A stretch of 64,000 nt of DNA from Curvibacter sp. PAE-UM. GTDB taxonomy: Bacteria > Pseudomonadota > Gammaproteobacteria > Burkholderiales > Burkholderiaceae_C. Where the stretch lies: positions 2,138,102 through 2,202,101 of the forward strand of contig NZ_KQ483358.1 of NCBI RefSeq assembly GCF_001432305.1, given 5' to 3'. The notes below the pieces were generated by a model that did not search any database, was not told the origin of the DNA, and was given only the letters and a program-made list of their open reading frames with translations. How positions within the stretch are numbered: position 1 is the stretch's first letter; every line of letters starts with the position of its first letter. The translations under genes were made by a program, and so were the position numbers. Shown in pieces: positions 50,986-59,746 of the stretch.

Positions 50986-52215
50986 TTGAAAACCATACGC
51001 AAATCGGAAAAGCTGGCCAACGTCTGCTACGACATCCGCGGCCCCATCATGGAGCGCGCCAAGCAGATGGAGGAGGAGGGCCACAGCATCATCAAGCTCA
51101 ACATCGGCAACCTGGCCGTGTTCGGTTTTGATTCGCCCGAGGAAATTCGCCAGGACATGATCCGCAACCTGCCCAATGCGGCAGCGTATTCCGACAGCAA
51201 GGGCATCTTCGTCGCGCGCAAGGCGGTGATGCAGTACACCCAGGAGCAGGGTATCAAGGGTGTTTCGCTCGATGACATCTACCTGGGCAACGGCGCCAGC
51301 GAGCTCATTGTCATGGCCACCAACGGCCTGCTCAACGACGGCGACGAGATGCTGCTGCCCGCGCCCGACTATCCCTTGTGGACGGCGGCCGTCAGCCTCT
51401 CGGGCGGCACGCCCGTGCACTATCTGTGCGACGAGGCCAACGGCTGGATGCCCGACCTCAAGGACATCCGGGCCAAGATCACGCCGCGTACCAAGGGCAT
51501 CGTGGTCATCAACCCGAACAACCCGACCGGCGCGCTGTACTCCGACGAGTTGCTCAAGGGCATCGTCGAGATCGCCCGTGAGCACAACCTGGTCATCATG
51601 GCCGATGAGGTCTACGACAAGGTGCTGTACGACGGCGTCAAGCACACCGCCCTGGGCAGCCTGTCGGACGATGTGCTGACGCTGACCTTCAACTCGCTCT
51701 CCAAGAGCTATCGCTCCTGCGGCTACCGCGCCGGCTGGATGGTGGTCTCGGGCGACAAGAAGCCGGCCAAGGACTACATCGAGGGGCTGAACATGCTGTC
51801 CTCGATGCGCCTGTGCGCCAATGTGCCGGGCCAGTCCGCCATCCAGACCGCGCTGGGCGGGTACCAGACCATCAACGACCTGGTGCACGAGGGCGGCCGC
51901 CTGCGCCGCCAGCGCGACATCGCGTACGAGCTGATCACCGCCATCCCCGGCGTCTCCTGTGTCAAGCCGCAGGCCGCCTTGTACATGTTCCCGCGGCTCG
52001 ACCCCAAGGTCTACCCGATCGAGGACGACAAGCAGTTCATCCTGGAACTGCTGGAGGAGACGCGCGTGCTGCTGGTGCAGGGTTCGGGTTTCAACTACCC
52101 GGACAACCAGCATTTCCGCATCGTTTTCCTGCCGCACGAGGACGATCTGCGCGAGGCCATCGGCCGTGTCGCCAAATTCCTCGAGAGCTACCGCAAGCGC
52201 CAAGCGCACGCCTGA
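50986..52215 (+). CDS. alaA: Alanine-type aminotransferase (AlaA-like)
   Basis: 409 residues, fold type I PLP enzyme. RKSEKLANVCYDIRGPI is the AlaA/YfbQ N-terminus. PNNPTGALY, MADEVYDKVLYDG and the PLP lysine region SLSKSYRSCGYRAGW follow. It likely makes alanine from pyruvate and glutamate. Start is TTG 50986 with GGAGGG 5 bases upstream. It leads into hom-thrC, separated by 45 bases. Confidence 0.9.
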   Translation: MKTIRKSEKLANVCYDIRGPIMERAKQMEEEGHSIIKLNIGNLAVFGFDSPEEIRQDMIRNLPNAAAYSDSKGIFVARKAVMQYTQEQGIKGVSLDDIYLGNGASELIVMATNGLLNDGDEMLLPAPDYPLWTAAVSLSGGTPVHYLCDEANGWMPDLKDIRAKITPRTKGIVVINPNNPTGALYSDELLKGIVEIAREHNLVIMADEVYDKVLYDGVKHTALGSLSDDVLTLTFNSLSKSYRSCGYRAGWMVVSGDKKPAKDYIEGLNMLSSMRLCANVPGQSAIQTALGGYQTINDLVHEGGRLRRQRDIAYELITAIPGVSCVKPQAALYMFPRLDPKVYPIEDDKQFILELLEETRVLLVQGSGFNYPDNQHFRIVFLPHEDDLREAIGRVAKFLESYRKRQAHA

Positions 52216-52260
52216 AATCTGCAAGAAGGCGCCCGTACGGCGCCATGGACTGAGTCAAAG

Positions 52261-53586
52261 ATGAAAGCTATACAAGTAGGCCTGCTGGGCATCGGCACCG
52301 TCGGCTCGGGCACGTACAACGTGCTCAAGCGCAACCAGGAAGAGATCAAGCGTCGCGCCGGCCGCGGCATCGAGATCACCATGGTGGCCGACCTCGACGT
52401 GGCGCGTGCCCAGTCCCTCGTGGGCCCGGGCGTCAAGGTCGTCAACGACGCGCGTGCCGTCATCGCCAACCCCGAGATCGACATCGTGATCGAACTCATC
52501 GGTGGTTACGGCATCGCCAAACAGCTGGTGCTCGAAGCCATCGCGGCCGGCAAACACGTGGTCACGGCCAACAAGGCCTTGCTGGCCGTGCACGGCACCG
52601 AGATCTTCGCCGCGGCTTCGGCCAAGGGCGTGATGGTGGCTTTCGAAGCGGCCGTCGCCGGTGGCATTCCCATCATCAAGGCCCTGCGCGAAGGCCTCAC
52701 GGCCAACCGCATCCAGTGGATCGCCGGCATCATCAACGGCACCACCAACTTCATCCTGTCCGAGATGCGTGACAAGGGCCTGGATTTCGACGTGGTGCTC
52801 AAGGAGGCGCAGCGCCTGGGCTACGCCGAGGCCGATCCCACCTTCGATATCGAGGGTGTGGACGCCGCGCACAAGGCCACCATCCTCTGCTCCATCGCCT
52901 TCGGCGTTCCGGTGCAGTTCGACAAGGCCTATGTCGAGGGCATCACCAGGCTGGCCGCGCAGGACATCCGCTACGCCGAGCAACTGGGCTATCGCATCAA
53001 GCTGCTGGGCATCACCAAGCGCACGGCCAAGGGCATCGAGCTGCGTGTGCATCCCAGCCTGGTACCGTCCAAGCGCCTGCTGGCCAATGTGGAGGGCGCG
53101 ATGAACGCCGTGGTGGTCAACGGCGACGCCGTCGGCACCACGCTGTACTACGGCAAGGGTGCGGGTTCCGAGCCCACGGCCAGTGCCGTGATCGCCGACC
53201 TGGTGGACATCGCCCGCCTGCACACGGCCGACCCGCTGCACCGCGTGCCGCACCTGGCCTTCCAGCCCGATGCCATGAGCAACCTGCCCGTGCTGCCCAT
53301 GAGCGAGGTGGTGACCAGTTATTACCTGCGCCTGCGCGTGGCCGACCAGGCCGGCGTGCTGGCCAAGGTCACCGGCATTCTGGCCGAGTCCGGCATCAGC
53401 ATCGACGCCGTGCTGCAGCGCGAGGCCGATGAAGTGGGCGGCGAAGGCTCCACCCAGACCGACCTCATCATCCTCACGCACGATGCGCGTGAAGGCACCA
53501 TGAACGACGCCCTGGCCAGGCTGCAGGCCCTGCCCACCGTGTTGGCGCCCATCGTGCGCATCCGCAAGGAAGAGCTGGCCGGATGA
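52261..53586 (+). CDS. hom: Homoserine dehydrogenase
   Basis: 441 residues. NAD(P) motif GLLGIGTVGSGTYNVL, substrate domain with AGIINGTTNFILSEM and YAEADPTFDIEGVDAAHKA, and a C-terminal ACT domain (YYLRLRVADQAGVLAKVTG) for feedback by threonine. Third step of threonine synthesis. Its stop overlaps thrC by 4 bases. Confidence 0.96.
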   Translation: MKAIQVGLLGIGTVGSGTYNVLKRNQEEIKRRAGRGIEITMVADLDVARAQSLVGPGVKVVNDARAVIANPEIDIVIELIGGYGIAKQLVLEAIAAGKHVVTANKALLAVHGTEIFAAASAKGVMVAFEAAVAGGIPIIKALREGLTANRIQWIAGIINGTTNFILSEMRDKGLDFDVVLKEAQRLGYAEADPTFDIEGVDAAHKATILCSIAFGVPVQFDKAYVEGITRLAAQDIRYAEQLGYRIKLLGITKRTAKGIELRVHPSLVPSKRLLANVEGAMNAVVVNGDAVGTTLYYGKGAGSEPTASAVIADLVDIARLHTADPLHRVPHLAFQPDAMSNLPVLPMSEVVTSYYLRLRVADQAGVLAKVTGILAESGISIDAVLQREADEVGGEGSTQTDLIILTHDAREGTMNDALARLQALPTVLAPIVRIRKEELAG

Positions 53587-54998
53587 AATATCTTTCGACC
53601 CGCGGCCACGCCGACCGCAAGCGCTTCTGCGAAATCCTGCTCGAAGGCCTGGCGCCCGATGGCGGCCTCTACCTGCCCGAGTCCTACCCGAAGGTGGACG
53701 AGGCCACGCTCGCCCAATGGCGCGGCTTGCCTTATGCCGACCTGGCCTTCGAGATCCTCTCGCTCTACATCGACGATATCCCGGCCGTTGACCTGCGCGC
53801 CATCTGCCGCAAGACCTATACCGAGGCGGTGTTCGGTACCAAGGAGATCGTGCCGCTCAAGAAGCTGGAGAACGGCGTCCATCTCGAAGCCCTGTCCAAC
53901 GGCCCCACGCTGGCCTTCAAGGACATGGCCATGCAGCTGCTGGGTAACCTGTTCGAGTACGAACTGGGCCGCCGCGGCGAGCAACTCAACATCCTGGGCG
54001 CCACCAGCGGTGACACCGGCAGCGCGGCCGAGTACGCCATGCGCGGCAAGCAGGGCGTGCGCGTCTTCATGACCAGCCCGCACGGGCGCATGAGCCCTTT
54101 CCAGCAGGCCCAGATGTTCAGCCTGCAGGACGCCAACATCCACAACCTGGCGGTCAAGGGTGTGTTCGACGACTGCCAGGACATCGTCAAGGCCGTCTCC
54201 AACGACCTGGACTTCAAGCGCCAGTACAAGATCGGCACCGTCAACTCCATCAACTGGGCGCGCCTGGTGGCCCAGGTGGTGTACTACTTCGCCGGTTATT
54301 TCCAGGCGACGAAGAGCAATACGGAGAAGGTCAGCTTCACCGTGCCCTCGGGCAATTTCGGCAACGTCTGTGCCGGCCATGTGGCGCGTTTGATGGGCCT
54401 GCCCATCGAGCGCCTGGTGGTGGCCACCAACGAGAACGACGTGCTCGACGAGTTCTTCCGCACCGGCGTCTACCGCGTGCGCGGCAGCGCCGACACGCAC
54501 GAGACCTCCAGCCCGTCCATGGACATCTCCAAGGCCAGCAACTTCGAGCGCTTCGTGTTCGACCTGCTGGGCCGTGATGGCGAAAAGGTCAAGTCCCTGT
54601 TCGGTGAGCAGATCGGCAAGAGCGGCCGTTTCGACCTCAGCGCCGATCCGGCGTTTGCTTTGGCCCGCAGCCGTTATGGTTTTGTCAGCGGCAAGAGCAC
54701 GCATGCTGACCGTCTCGCTACCATCCGTGACACCTGGGAGCGTTTCGGCGTGATGATCGACACGCACACCGCCGATGGCGTCAAGGTGGCGCGCGAGCAC
54801 TTGCGGCCGGGTGTGCCCATGATCGTGCTGGAGACGGCGTTGCCCATCAAGTTCGCGGCGACCATCGTCGAGGCGCTGGGGCGCGAGCCCGAGCGGCCGG
54901 CCAGGTTCGAAGGCATCGAGCAATTGCCCAAGCGCGTGGTCGTGATCGCGGCCGATGTGCAGGTGGTCAAGGACTACATCGTCCGGCACTGCGCCTGA
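53583..54998 (+). CDS. thrC: Threonine synthase
   Basis: 471 residues, the longer class with N-terminal YLSTRGHADRKRFCEILLEG. The PLP Lys is in TLAFKDMAMQLL and the phosphate loop is GATSGDTGSAAEYAM. Converts O-phosphohomoserine to threonine. ATGA overlap with hom ensures joint expression. Confidence 0.96.
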   Translation: MKYLSTRGHADRKRFCEILLEGLAPDGGLYLPESYPKVDEATLAQWRGLPYADLAFEILSLYIDDIPAVDLRAICRKTYTEAVFGTKEIVPLKKLENGVHLEALSNGPTLAFKDMAMQLLGNLFEYELGRRGEQLNILGATSGDTGSAAEYAMRGKQGVRVFMTSPHGRMSPFQQAQMFSLQDANIHNLAVKGVFDDCQDIVKAVSNDLDFKRQYKIGTVNSINWARLVAQVVYYFAGYFQATKSNTEKVSFTVPSGNFGNVCAGHVARLMGLPIERLVVATNENDVLDEFFRTGVYRVRGSADTHETSSPSMDISKASNFERFVFDLLGRDGEKVKSLFGEQIGKSGRFDLSADPAFALARSRYGFVSGKSTHADRLATIRDTWERFGVMIDTHTADGVKVAREHLRPGVPMIVLETALPIKFAATIVEALGREPERPARFEGIEQLPKRVVVIAADVQVVKDYIVRHCA

Positions 54999-55029
54999 GT
55001 TGTCGTTCCGCTCCGGGGTCAATTTGTGT

Positions 55030-55046
55030 GCTATCAAAAACATAGC
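55030..55046 (+). repeat. Small hairpin GCTAT/ATAGC before mobB
   Basis: GCTAT-CAAAAAC-ATAGC lies in an AT-rich patch between thrC and mobB. Similar GCTATCAAAA strings are parts of interspersed repeats that I recall from Comamonadaceae genomes. Confidence 0.35.
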
Positions 55047-55063
55047 TTTGGAGTGATCATTTC

Positions 55064-55600
55064 ATGAAAGTGGTGGGTTTCGCCGGTTACTCCGGTTCGG
55101 GCAAGACCACCCTGGTCGAGCAGCTCATCCCCGCGCTCAAGCTGCGCGGCCTGCGGGTGTCCGTGGTCAAGCACGCCCACCACAAGTTCGATATCGACCA
55201 CCCGGGCAAGGACAGCTGGCGGCACCGCGAGGCCGGTGCTTTCGAGGTGGTCATTGCCTCCAACCGCCGCCTGGCTCTGATGCGCGAGTTCGAACAGGAG
55301 CACGAGCCCAAGGTGCACGAGCTGATCGCCGAGCTGTATGACGGGGTGGACTGGGTGCTGGTCGAAGGTTTCAAGAACAGCGACCTGCTCAAGGTCGAGG
55401 TCTGGCGCGCCGAGGTCGGCAAACCTGTACGGTACCCCGAGGACGCCTTCATCGCCGCCGTCGCCACCGACGACGCCAGCCGGCTGCCGGTGCCCACAGG
55501 CCTGGACCTGCTGGATCTCAACGACCCCGACGCCGTGGCCGGATGGCTGGTGGCCCATGGCGAGCGTTTCGAATACAGCCCCGAGGTTTACACCGCATGA
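55064..55600 (+). CDS. mobB: Molybdopterin-guanine dinucleotide biosynthesis adaptor MobB
   Basis: 178 residues, P-loop GYSGSGKTTLVEQL, then KHAHHKFDIDHPGKDSWRHREAG and DWVLVEGFKNSDLLKVEV, all typical. A GTP-binding helper of MobA in making MGD cofactor. Overlaps moeA by 4 bases. Confidence 0.95.
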   Translation: MKVVGFAGYSGSGKTTLVEQLIPALKLRGLRVSVVKHAHHKFDIDHPGKDSWRHREAGAFEVVIASNRRLALMREFEQEHEPKVHELIAELYDGVDWVLVEGFKNSDLLKVEVWRAEVGKPVRYPEDAFIAAVATDDASRLPVPTGLDLLDLNDPDAVAGWLVAHGERFEYSPEVYTA

Positions 55601-56844
55601 ATGCGCCGCGTGCTCCGCTGAAGTCGCTGGATGAGGCGCTGGCGGCGCTGCTGGCCCACGCCACGCCGCTGGCGGGCACGCAGACGGTGAGCACCTTTGA
55701 TGCCGACGGCCGCGTGCTCGCCCAGGACCTGGTCTCGGCCCTGCACGTGCCGCCGCAGGACAACAGCGCCATGGACGGTTATGCCCTGCGCTGCGCCGAC
55801 GTGCCCGCTGCCGGCACCGTGCTGCAGGTCACGCAGCGCATCCCGGCCGGCCACCACGGCCACGCCCTGGAGCCGCAAGCCGCCGCGCGCATTTTCACCG
55901 GCGCGCCGGTGCCGCCTGGGGCCGATGCCATCGTCATGCAGGAAGACTGCGAGGTGGTGGAGGAGGGTAGCGTGCGCGTGAACACCGTGCCCCGCAGTGG
56001 CCAGTGGATCCGCCGGGCCGGCGAGGACGTCACGCGCGGCGCCGTGGTGCTGGCGCGCGGCCAGCGCCTGGGCCCCGCCGCGCTGGGCATGGCCGCCGGT
56101 ATCGGCCTGAGCCAGCTGACCGTGGTGCGCCGCCCGCGCGTGGCCCTGTTTTCCACTGGCGACGAACTGGTCATGCCGGGTGAGGTGCCGCCCGAGCAGA
56201 TGGCGCCCGGCGCCATCTACAACTCCAACCGCTTCTTCCTGCGTGCGCTGCTGCAGCGCCTGGGTTGCGAAGTCACCGACTACGGCATCGTGCCGGACCA
56301 GCGCGAGGCCACCCTCCAGGCCCTGCAGGGTGCGGCCCAGAACCACGACCTGGTGCTGACCAGCGGCGGTGTGTCGGTGGGTGAGGAAGACCACATCAAG
56401 CCTTCCGTGCAGCAACTCGGCGAGCTCGATCTCTGGCAGATCTCCATGAAACCAGGCAAACCGTTTGCCTACGGCAAGCTCTACCGCGGCGGCCCGCAGG
56501 ACGCCTGCCACTTCGCCGGCCTGCCCGGCAACCCGGTCTCCAGCTACGTCACCTTCATGCTGCTGGTCCGGCCTTTCCTGCTGCGCCTGCAGGGCGTGGC
56601 CGATGTGACGCCAGTGCGCATGGCCTTGCCGGCGCACTTCGACCTGCCGCGCGGTGACAAGCGCCGTGAGTTCCTGCGTGTGCGCCGCAACGCCGCCGGT
56701 GGCCTGGATCTGTTCCCCAACCAGAGCTCGGGTGTGCTGACCTCGGCCGCCTGGGGCGACGGCCTGGTCGACAACCCGGCCAACACGACGATCGCCCAAG
56801 GCGATATCGTGCAGTTCATATCCTTTGCGGAGCTGATGGGATGA
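55597..56844 (+). CDS. moeA: Molybdopterin molybdenumtransferase MoeA
   Basis: 415 residues. PPQDNSAMDGYAL, GAPVPPGADAIVMQED, FSTGDELVMPGE and TSGGVSVGEEDHIK mark MoeA; FAGLPGNPVSSYVTFMLL follows. It inserts molybdate into adenylylated molybdopterin. ATG 55597 overlaps the mobB stop; the moaD start overlaps its own stop. Confidence 0.96.
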   Translation: MNAPRAPLKSLDEALAALLAHATPLAGTQTVSTFDADGRVLAQDLVSALHVPPQDNSAMDGYALRCADVPAAGTVLQVTQRIPAGHHGHALEPQAAARIFTGAPVPPGADAIVMQEDCEVVEEGSVRVNTVPRSGQWIRRAGEDVTRGAVVLARGQRLGPAALGMAAGIGLSQLTVVRRPRVALFSTGDELVMPGEVPPEQMAPGAIYNSNRFFLRALLQRLGCEVTDYGIVPDQREATLQALQGAAQNHDLVLTSGGVSVGEEDHIKPSVQQLGELDLWQISMKPGKPFAYGKLYRGGPQDACHFAGLPGNPVSSYVTFMLLVRPFLLRLQGVADVTPVRMALPAHFDLPRGDKRREFLRVRRNAAGGLDLFPNQSSGVLTSAAWGDGLVDNPANTTIAQGDIVQFISFAELMG

Positions 56845-57092
56845 AGGTCAACGTCAAATACTTCGCTTCCATCCGCGAGAGCGTGGGCACGGGCAGCGAG
56901 CCGCTGCAGACCACGGCGACCACACTGGGTGCGCTGCGCGACGAGCTGATCGCCCGCGGCGGCGCCCATGCCCAGAGCCTGGCACGCGGCCGTGCCGTGC
57001 GCGTGGCGCTCAACCAGGTCATGAGCGGCGAGGACGCCGCGCTGACCGAAGGCTGCGAAGTGGCCTTCTTCCCGCCGGTAACCGGAGGCTGA
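56841..57092 (+). CDS. moaD: Molybdopterin synthase sulfur carrier subunit MoaD
   Basis: 83 residues, ubiquitin-like, starting MKVNVKYFASIRESVG and ending PPVTGG. The terminal Gly-Gly is thiocarboxylated for transfer to precursor Z. Overlaps moeA by 4 bases and is 1 base from moaE. Confidence 0.95.
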   Translation: MKVNVKYFASIRESVGTGSEPLQTTATTLGALRDELIARGGAHAQSLARGRAVRVALNQVMSGEDAALTEGCEVAFFPPVTGG

Positions 57093-57093
57093 G

Positions 57094-57573
57094 ATGGCCG
57101 CGCGCGTCGTCATCCAGACCCAGGACTTCGACGTCGGCGCCGAGATCGCTGCGCTGCGCGCGCAGGACAAGCGGGTAGGGGCCGTGTGCACCTTCATTGG
57201 TACCGTGCGCGACCGCAACGACGGCCAGTCGGTGAGCACCATGGAGCTGGAGCACTACCCCGGCATGACCGAGAAGTCGATCGAGGACATGATCGATGCG
57301 GCCTTCCAGCGTTTCGACATCTACGCTGCCCGCGTCATCCACCGCGTGGGGCCGCTGTTGCCGCTGGACCAGATCGTGCTGGTGGTCGTCACCTCGGCGC
57401 ACCGCGGCGAGAGTTTCCAGGCCTGCGAGTTCCTGATGGACTACCTCAAGACCCAGGCGCCGTTCTGGAAGAAGGAACAGACGCCCGAGGGCGCGCGCTG
57501 GGTCGACGCCCGTGTCAGCGACGACCAGGCCCTGGCCAAGTGGGGCATCGCCTCCGGCAATTCCGCGACCTGA
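57094..57573 (+). CDS. moaE: Molybdopterin synthase catalytic subunit MoaE
   Basis: 159 residues. GAVCTFIGTVRDRNDG, MELEHYPGMTEKSIED, RVIHRVGPLLPLDQIVLVVV and the active-site KTQAPFWKKEQTPEGARWVDAR (in two parts) are family hallmarks. With MoaD it makes molybdopterin. Confidence 0.96.
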   Translation: MAARVVIQTQDFDVGAEIAALRAQDKRVGAVCTFIGTVRDRNDGQSVSTMELEHYPGMTEKSIEDMIDAAFQRFDIYAARVIHRVGPLLPLDQIVLVVVTSAHRGESFQACEFLMDYLKTQAPFWKKEQTPEGARWVDARVSDDQALAKWGIASGNSAT

Positions 57574-57574
57574 T

Positions 57575-57603
57575 CGCCCGGACTTCCCCGGGATTCCCGG
57601 GCG
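57575..57603 (+). terminator. Inverted repeat after moaE, possible weak terminator
   Basis: CGCCCGG/CCGGGCG flank 15 bases that include CCCCGGGATTCCCGGG-like alternatives. No T run follows, so termination is doubtful. Confidence 0.35.
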
Positions 57604-57686
57604 CCATCGGTAGAAACCTCAGTGTCGGTGGGTCGGTCCTGACCTTAGGATGGTAAGAGTTCTTATCAATACCCAGGATCGATGGC

Positions 57687-58760
57687 ATGGAGATCAAGCT
57701 CCCCAATCTGGCCAACCCGGCCCCCCCGCAAAAGGCGCCCTACCTGCGCATTGCCACCGAAGAGGCGTTTGCCACGCAGGAGATGATCGACATCTACAAG
57801 AAGATCCTGGCGCGCGGCGACGCCGACGCCGGCTTTCGCGGCCTGATGGGCTTCTACATGAGCAGCCCCAGCGAGCGGGCCCAGCACATCATGCGCGGCC
57901 TGCTGGACCTGGACCAGCTGCGCCTGCAGCACATGGACGCGGCAGGTGTAGACATGGCCGTGCTCGCCTTGACCTCGCCGGCCGCGCAGGTCATGGACAA
58001 GGCCACCGCCGTGTCCTTTGTGCAAACCGCCAATGACCAGCTGGCCGAAGCCGTGCGCCGCCACCCCACGCGCCTGGCCGGCATGATCGCCATCGCCCCG
58101 CAAGACCCGGCCGCCGCCGCCAAGGAGATCGAGCGCGGCGTGCGCAAGCTGGGCATGCACTCGGTCATCATCAACTCGCACACCCAGGGCGAGTACCTGT
58201 CCGACCCGAAGTTTTGGGACATCTTTGCCGCCGCCGAGGCGAACGACGCACCCATCTACCTGCACCCCAATGCGCTGCCGCCCGGCATGCTGCAGCCCTT
58301 CCAGGAATGCGGGCTGGACGGCGCCATCTACGGCTTCGGCGTGGAGACCGGCCTGCACGCCATGCGCATCATCACGGCTGGCGTGTTCGACCGTTTCCCC
58401 AGGCTGCGCATGATCCTCGGCCACATGGGCGAGGCGCTGCCTTTCTGGGCCTACCGCCTGGACTACATGCACCAGGCCACGGTGAAGTCCAAGCGTTACC
58501 CGAGCATCCAGCCCATCAAAAAACGCCCCAGCGAGTACCTGCGCGAGCACTTCTACATCACCAACAGCGGCGTGGCCTGGGAACAGGCCATCAAGTTCAC
58601 GCAGGATTTCATGGGCACCGACCGTGTGATGTACGCCATGGACTATCCCTACCAGTACGCACCCGATGAAGTGAACCTGCTCGACGCCATGGACATGCCG
58701 CTGGCGCACAAGCGCCAGTTCTTCCAGACCAATGCCGAAACCGTGTTCAAACTGAAGTAA
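57687..58760 (+). CDS. Amidohydrolase-2 family protein (ACMSD/aromatic acid decarboxylase type)
   Basis: 357 residues, TIM barrel. ATEEAFATQEM, DLDQLRLQHMDAAGVDMAVLAL, YLHPNALPPG, LGHMGEALPFWAYRLD and the metal Asp in AMDYPYQY match the ACMSD branch. This branch includes gamma-resorcylate, 5-carboxyvanillate and dihydroxybenzoate decarboxylases. It is followed by a Bug-type binding protein and a FAD hydroxylase, consistent with breakdown of a hydroxylated benzoate. The exact substrate is unknown. Confidence 0.86.
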   Translation: MEIKLPNLANPAPPQKAPYLRIATEEAFATQEMIDIYKKILARGDADAGFRGLMGFYMSSPSERAQHIMRGLLDLDQLRLQHMDAAGVDMAVLALTSPAAQVMDKATAVSFVQTANDQLAEAVRRHPTRLAGMIAIAPQDPAAAAKEIERGVRKLGMHSVIINSHTQGEYLSDPKFWDIFAAAEANDAPIYLHPNALPPGMLQPFQECGLDGAIYGFGVETGLHAMRIITAGVFDRFPRLRMILGHMGEALPFWAYRLDYMHQATVKSKRYPSIQPIKKRPSEYLREHFYITNSGVAWEQAIKFTQDFMGTDRVMYAMDYPYQYAPDEVNLLDAMDMPLAHKRQFFQTNAETVFKLK

Positions 58761-58782
58761 TCCACGAGACGAGGAGACCGAG

Positions 58783-59742
58783 ATGAAGACGATCAAGCAT
58801 CTGTTCGCAGGGCTGCTCCTGCTGGCCGGCGCTGCCGGCGCCCAGACCTGGCCCGCGCAGACCGTGCGCATCATCGTGCCCTTCACGCCGGGCACCGGCA
58901 TGGACACCATCGCCCGCACCGTGGCGCCGCGCCTGTCCGAGCGCCTGGGCCAGCCCGTGGTGGTGGCCAATGCGCCGGGCGCCAGCGGCAACATCGGCGC
59001 CGACCAGGTGGCCAAGAGCAGCCCCGACGGTTACACCGTGCTCATGGGCGCCAACACCATGCTCATGGCCTCGCAGCTCTACAAGAACGTGCCCTTCGAC
59101 CCGGTGAAGGACTTTGCCCCCGTCTCCATGGCGGCCTGGGGCACGCTGATGCTGGTGGCCAACCCCAAGACCGGCATCAAGTCCCTGGCAGACCTGCTGG
59201 CCCAGGCCCGCGCCAAGCCCGGCAGCATCAGCTACGGCTCGCCCGGTGTCGGCACGCCGCACCACATGGCCATGGAACTCTTCAAGGTGCAGACGCAGAC
59301 CTTCATGCTGCACGTGCCCTACCGCGGCTCGGCCGGCTACACCACGGACCTGCTTGCGGGCGAACTCAACGTGGGTTTCCTGCCGGTGCACGTGGCGCAG
59401 GGTTTCGTCAACAGCGGGCGGCTCAACGCCCTGGCCGTGGGCAGCCCCAAGCGCCACCCGGTGTCGCCCAACGTGGCCACCTTCGAGGAACTGGGCGCCA
59501 AGGGTGTGGACGTGGACCTCTGGTACGCCTTCTTCGTGCCGGGCAAGACGCCTGCGACTGTGCAGCAACGCCTGAACGGCGAGATCGCTGCCATCCTCAA
59601 GCTGCCCGAAGTGCGCGAGGTGCTGGGCAAGGCCGGCCTGGACGCGGCATCCTCCACCCCGGCGGAGCTCATGACCATCGTGAACAAGGACTACCCGCGC
59701 TGGGGCAACGTGATCCGGCGCAACGGCATCAAGGCGGAGTAA
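58783..59742 (+). CDS. Bug/TctC-family tripartite tricarboxylate-type binding protein
   Basis: 319 residues with signal peptide (LFAGLLLLAGAAGAQ). WPAQTVRIIVPFTPGTGMD, NAPGASGNIGADQVAKS, GSPGVGTPHHMAMELF and GELNVGFLPV are typical of the large Bug family of Bordetella and Comamonadaceae. It binds a periplasmic solute, probably an aromatic carboxylate by neighbours. No TctA/TctB membrane genes are adjacent. Confidence 0.92.
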   Translation: MKTIKHLFAGLLLLAGAAGAQTWPAQTVRIIVPFTPGTGMDTIARTVAPRLSERLGQPVVVANAPGASGNIGADQVAKSSPDGYTVLMGANTMLMASQLYKNVPFDPVKDFAPVSMAAWGTLMLVANPKTGIKSLADLLAQARAKPGSISYGSPGVGTPHHMAMELFKVQTQTFMLHVPYRGSAGYTTDLLAGELNVGFLPVHVAQGFVNSGRLNALAVGSPKRHPVSPNVATFEELGAKGVDVDLWYAFFVPGKTPATVQQRLNGEIAAILKLPEVREVLGKAGLDAASSTPAELMTIVNKDYPRWGNVIRRNGIKAE

Positions 59743-59746
59743 GCCC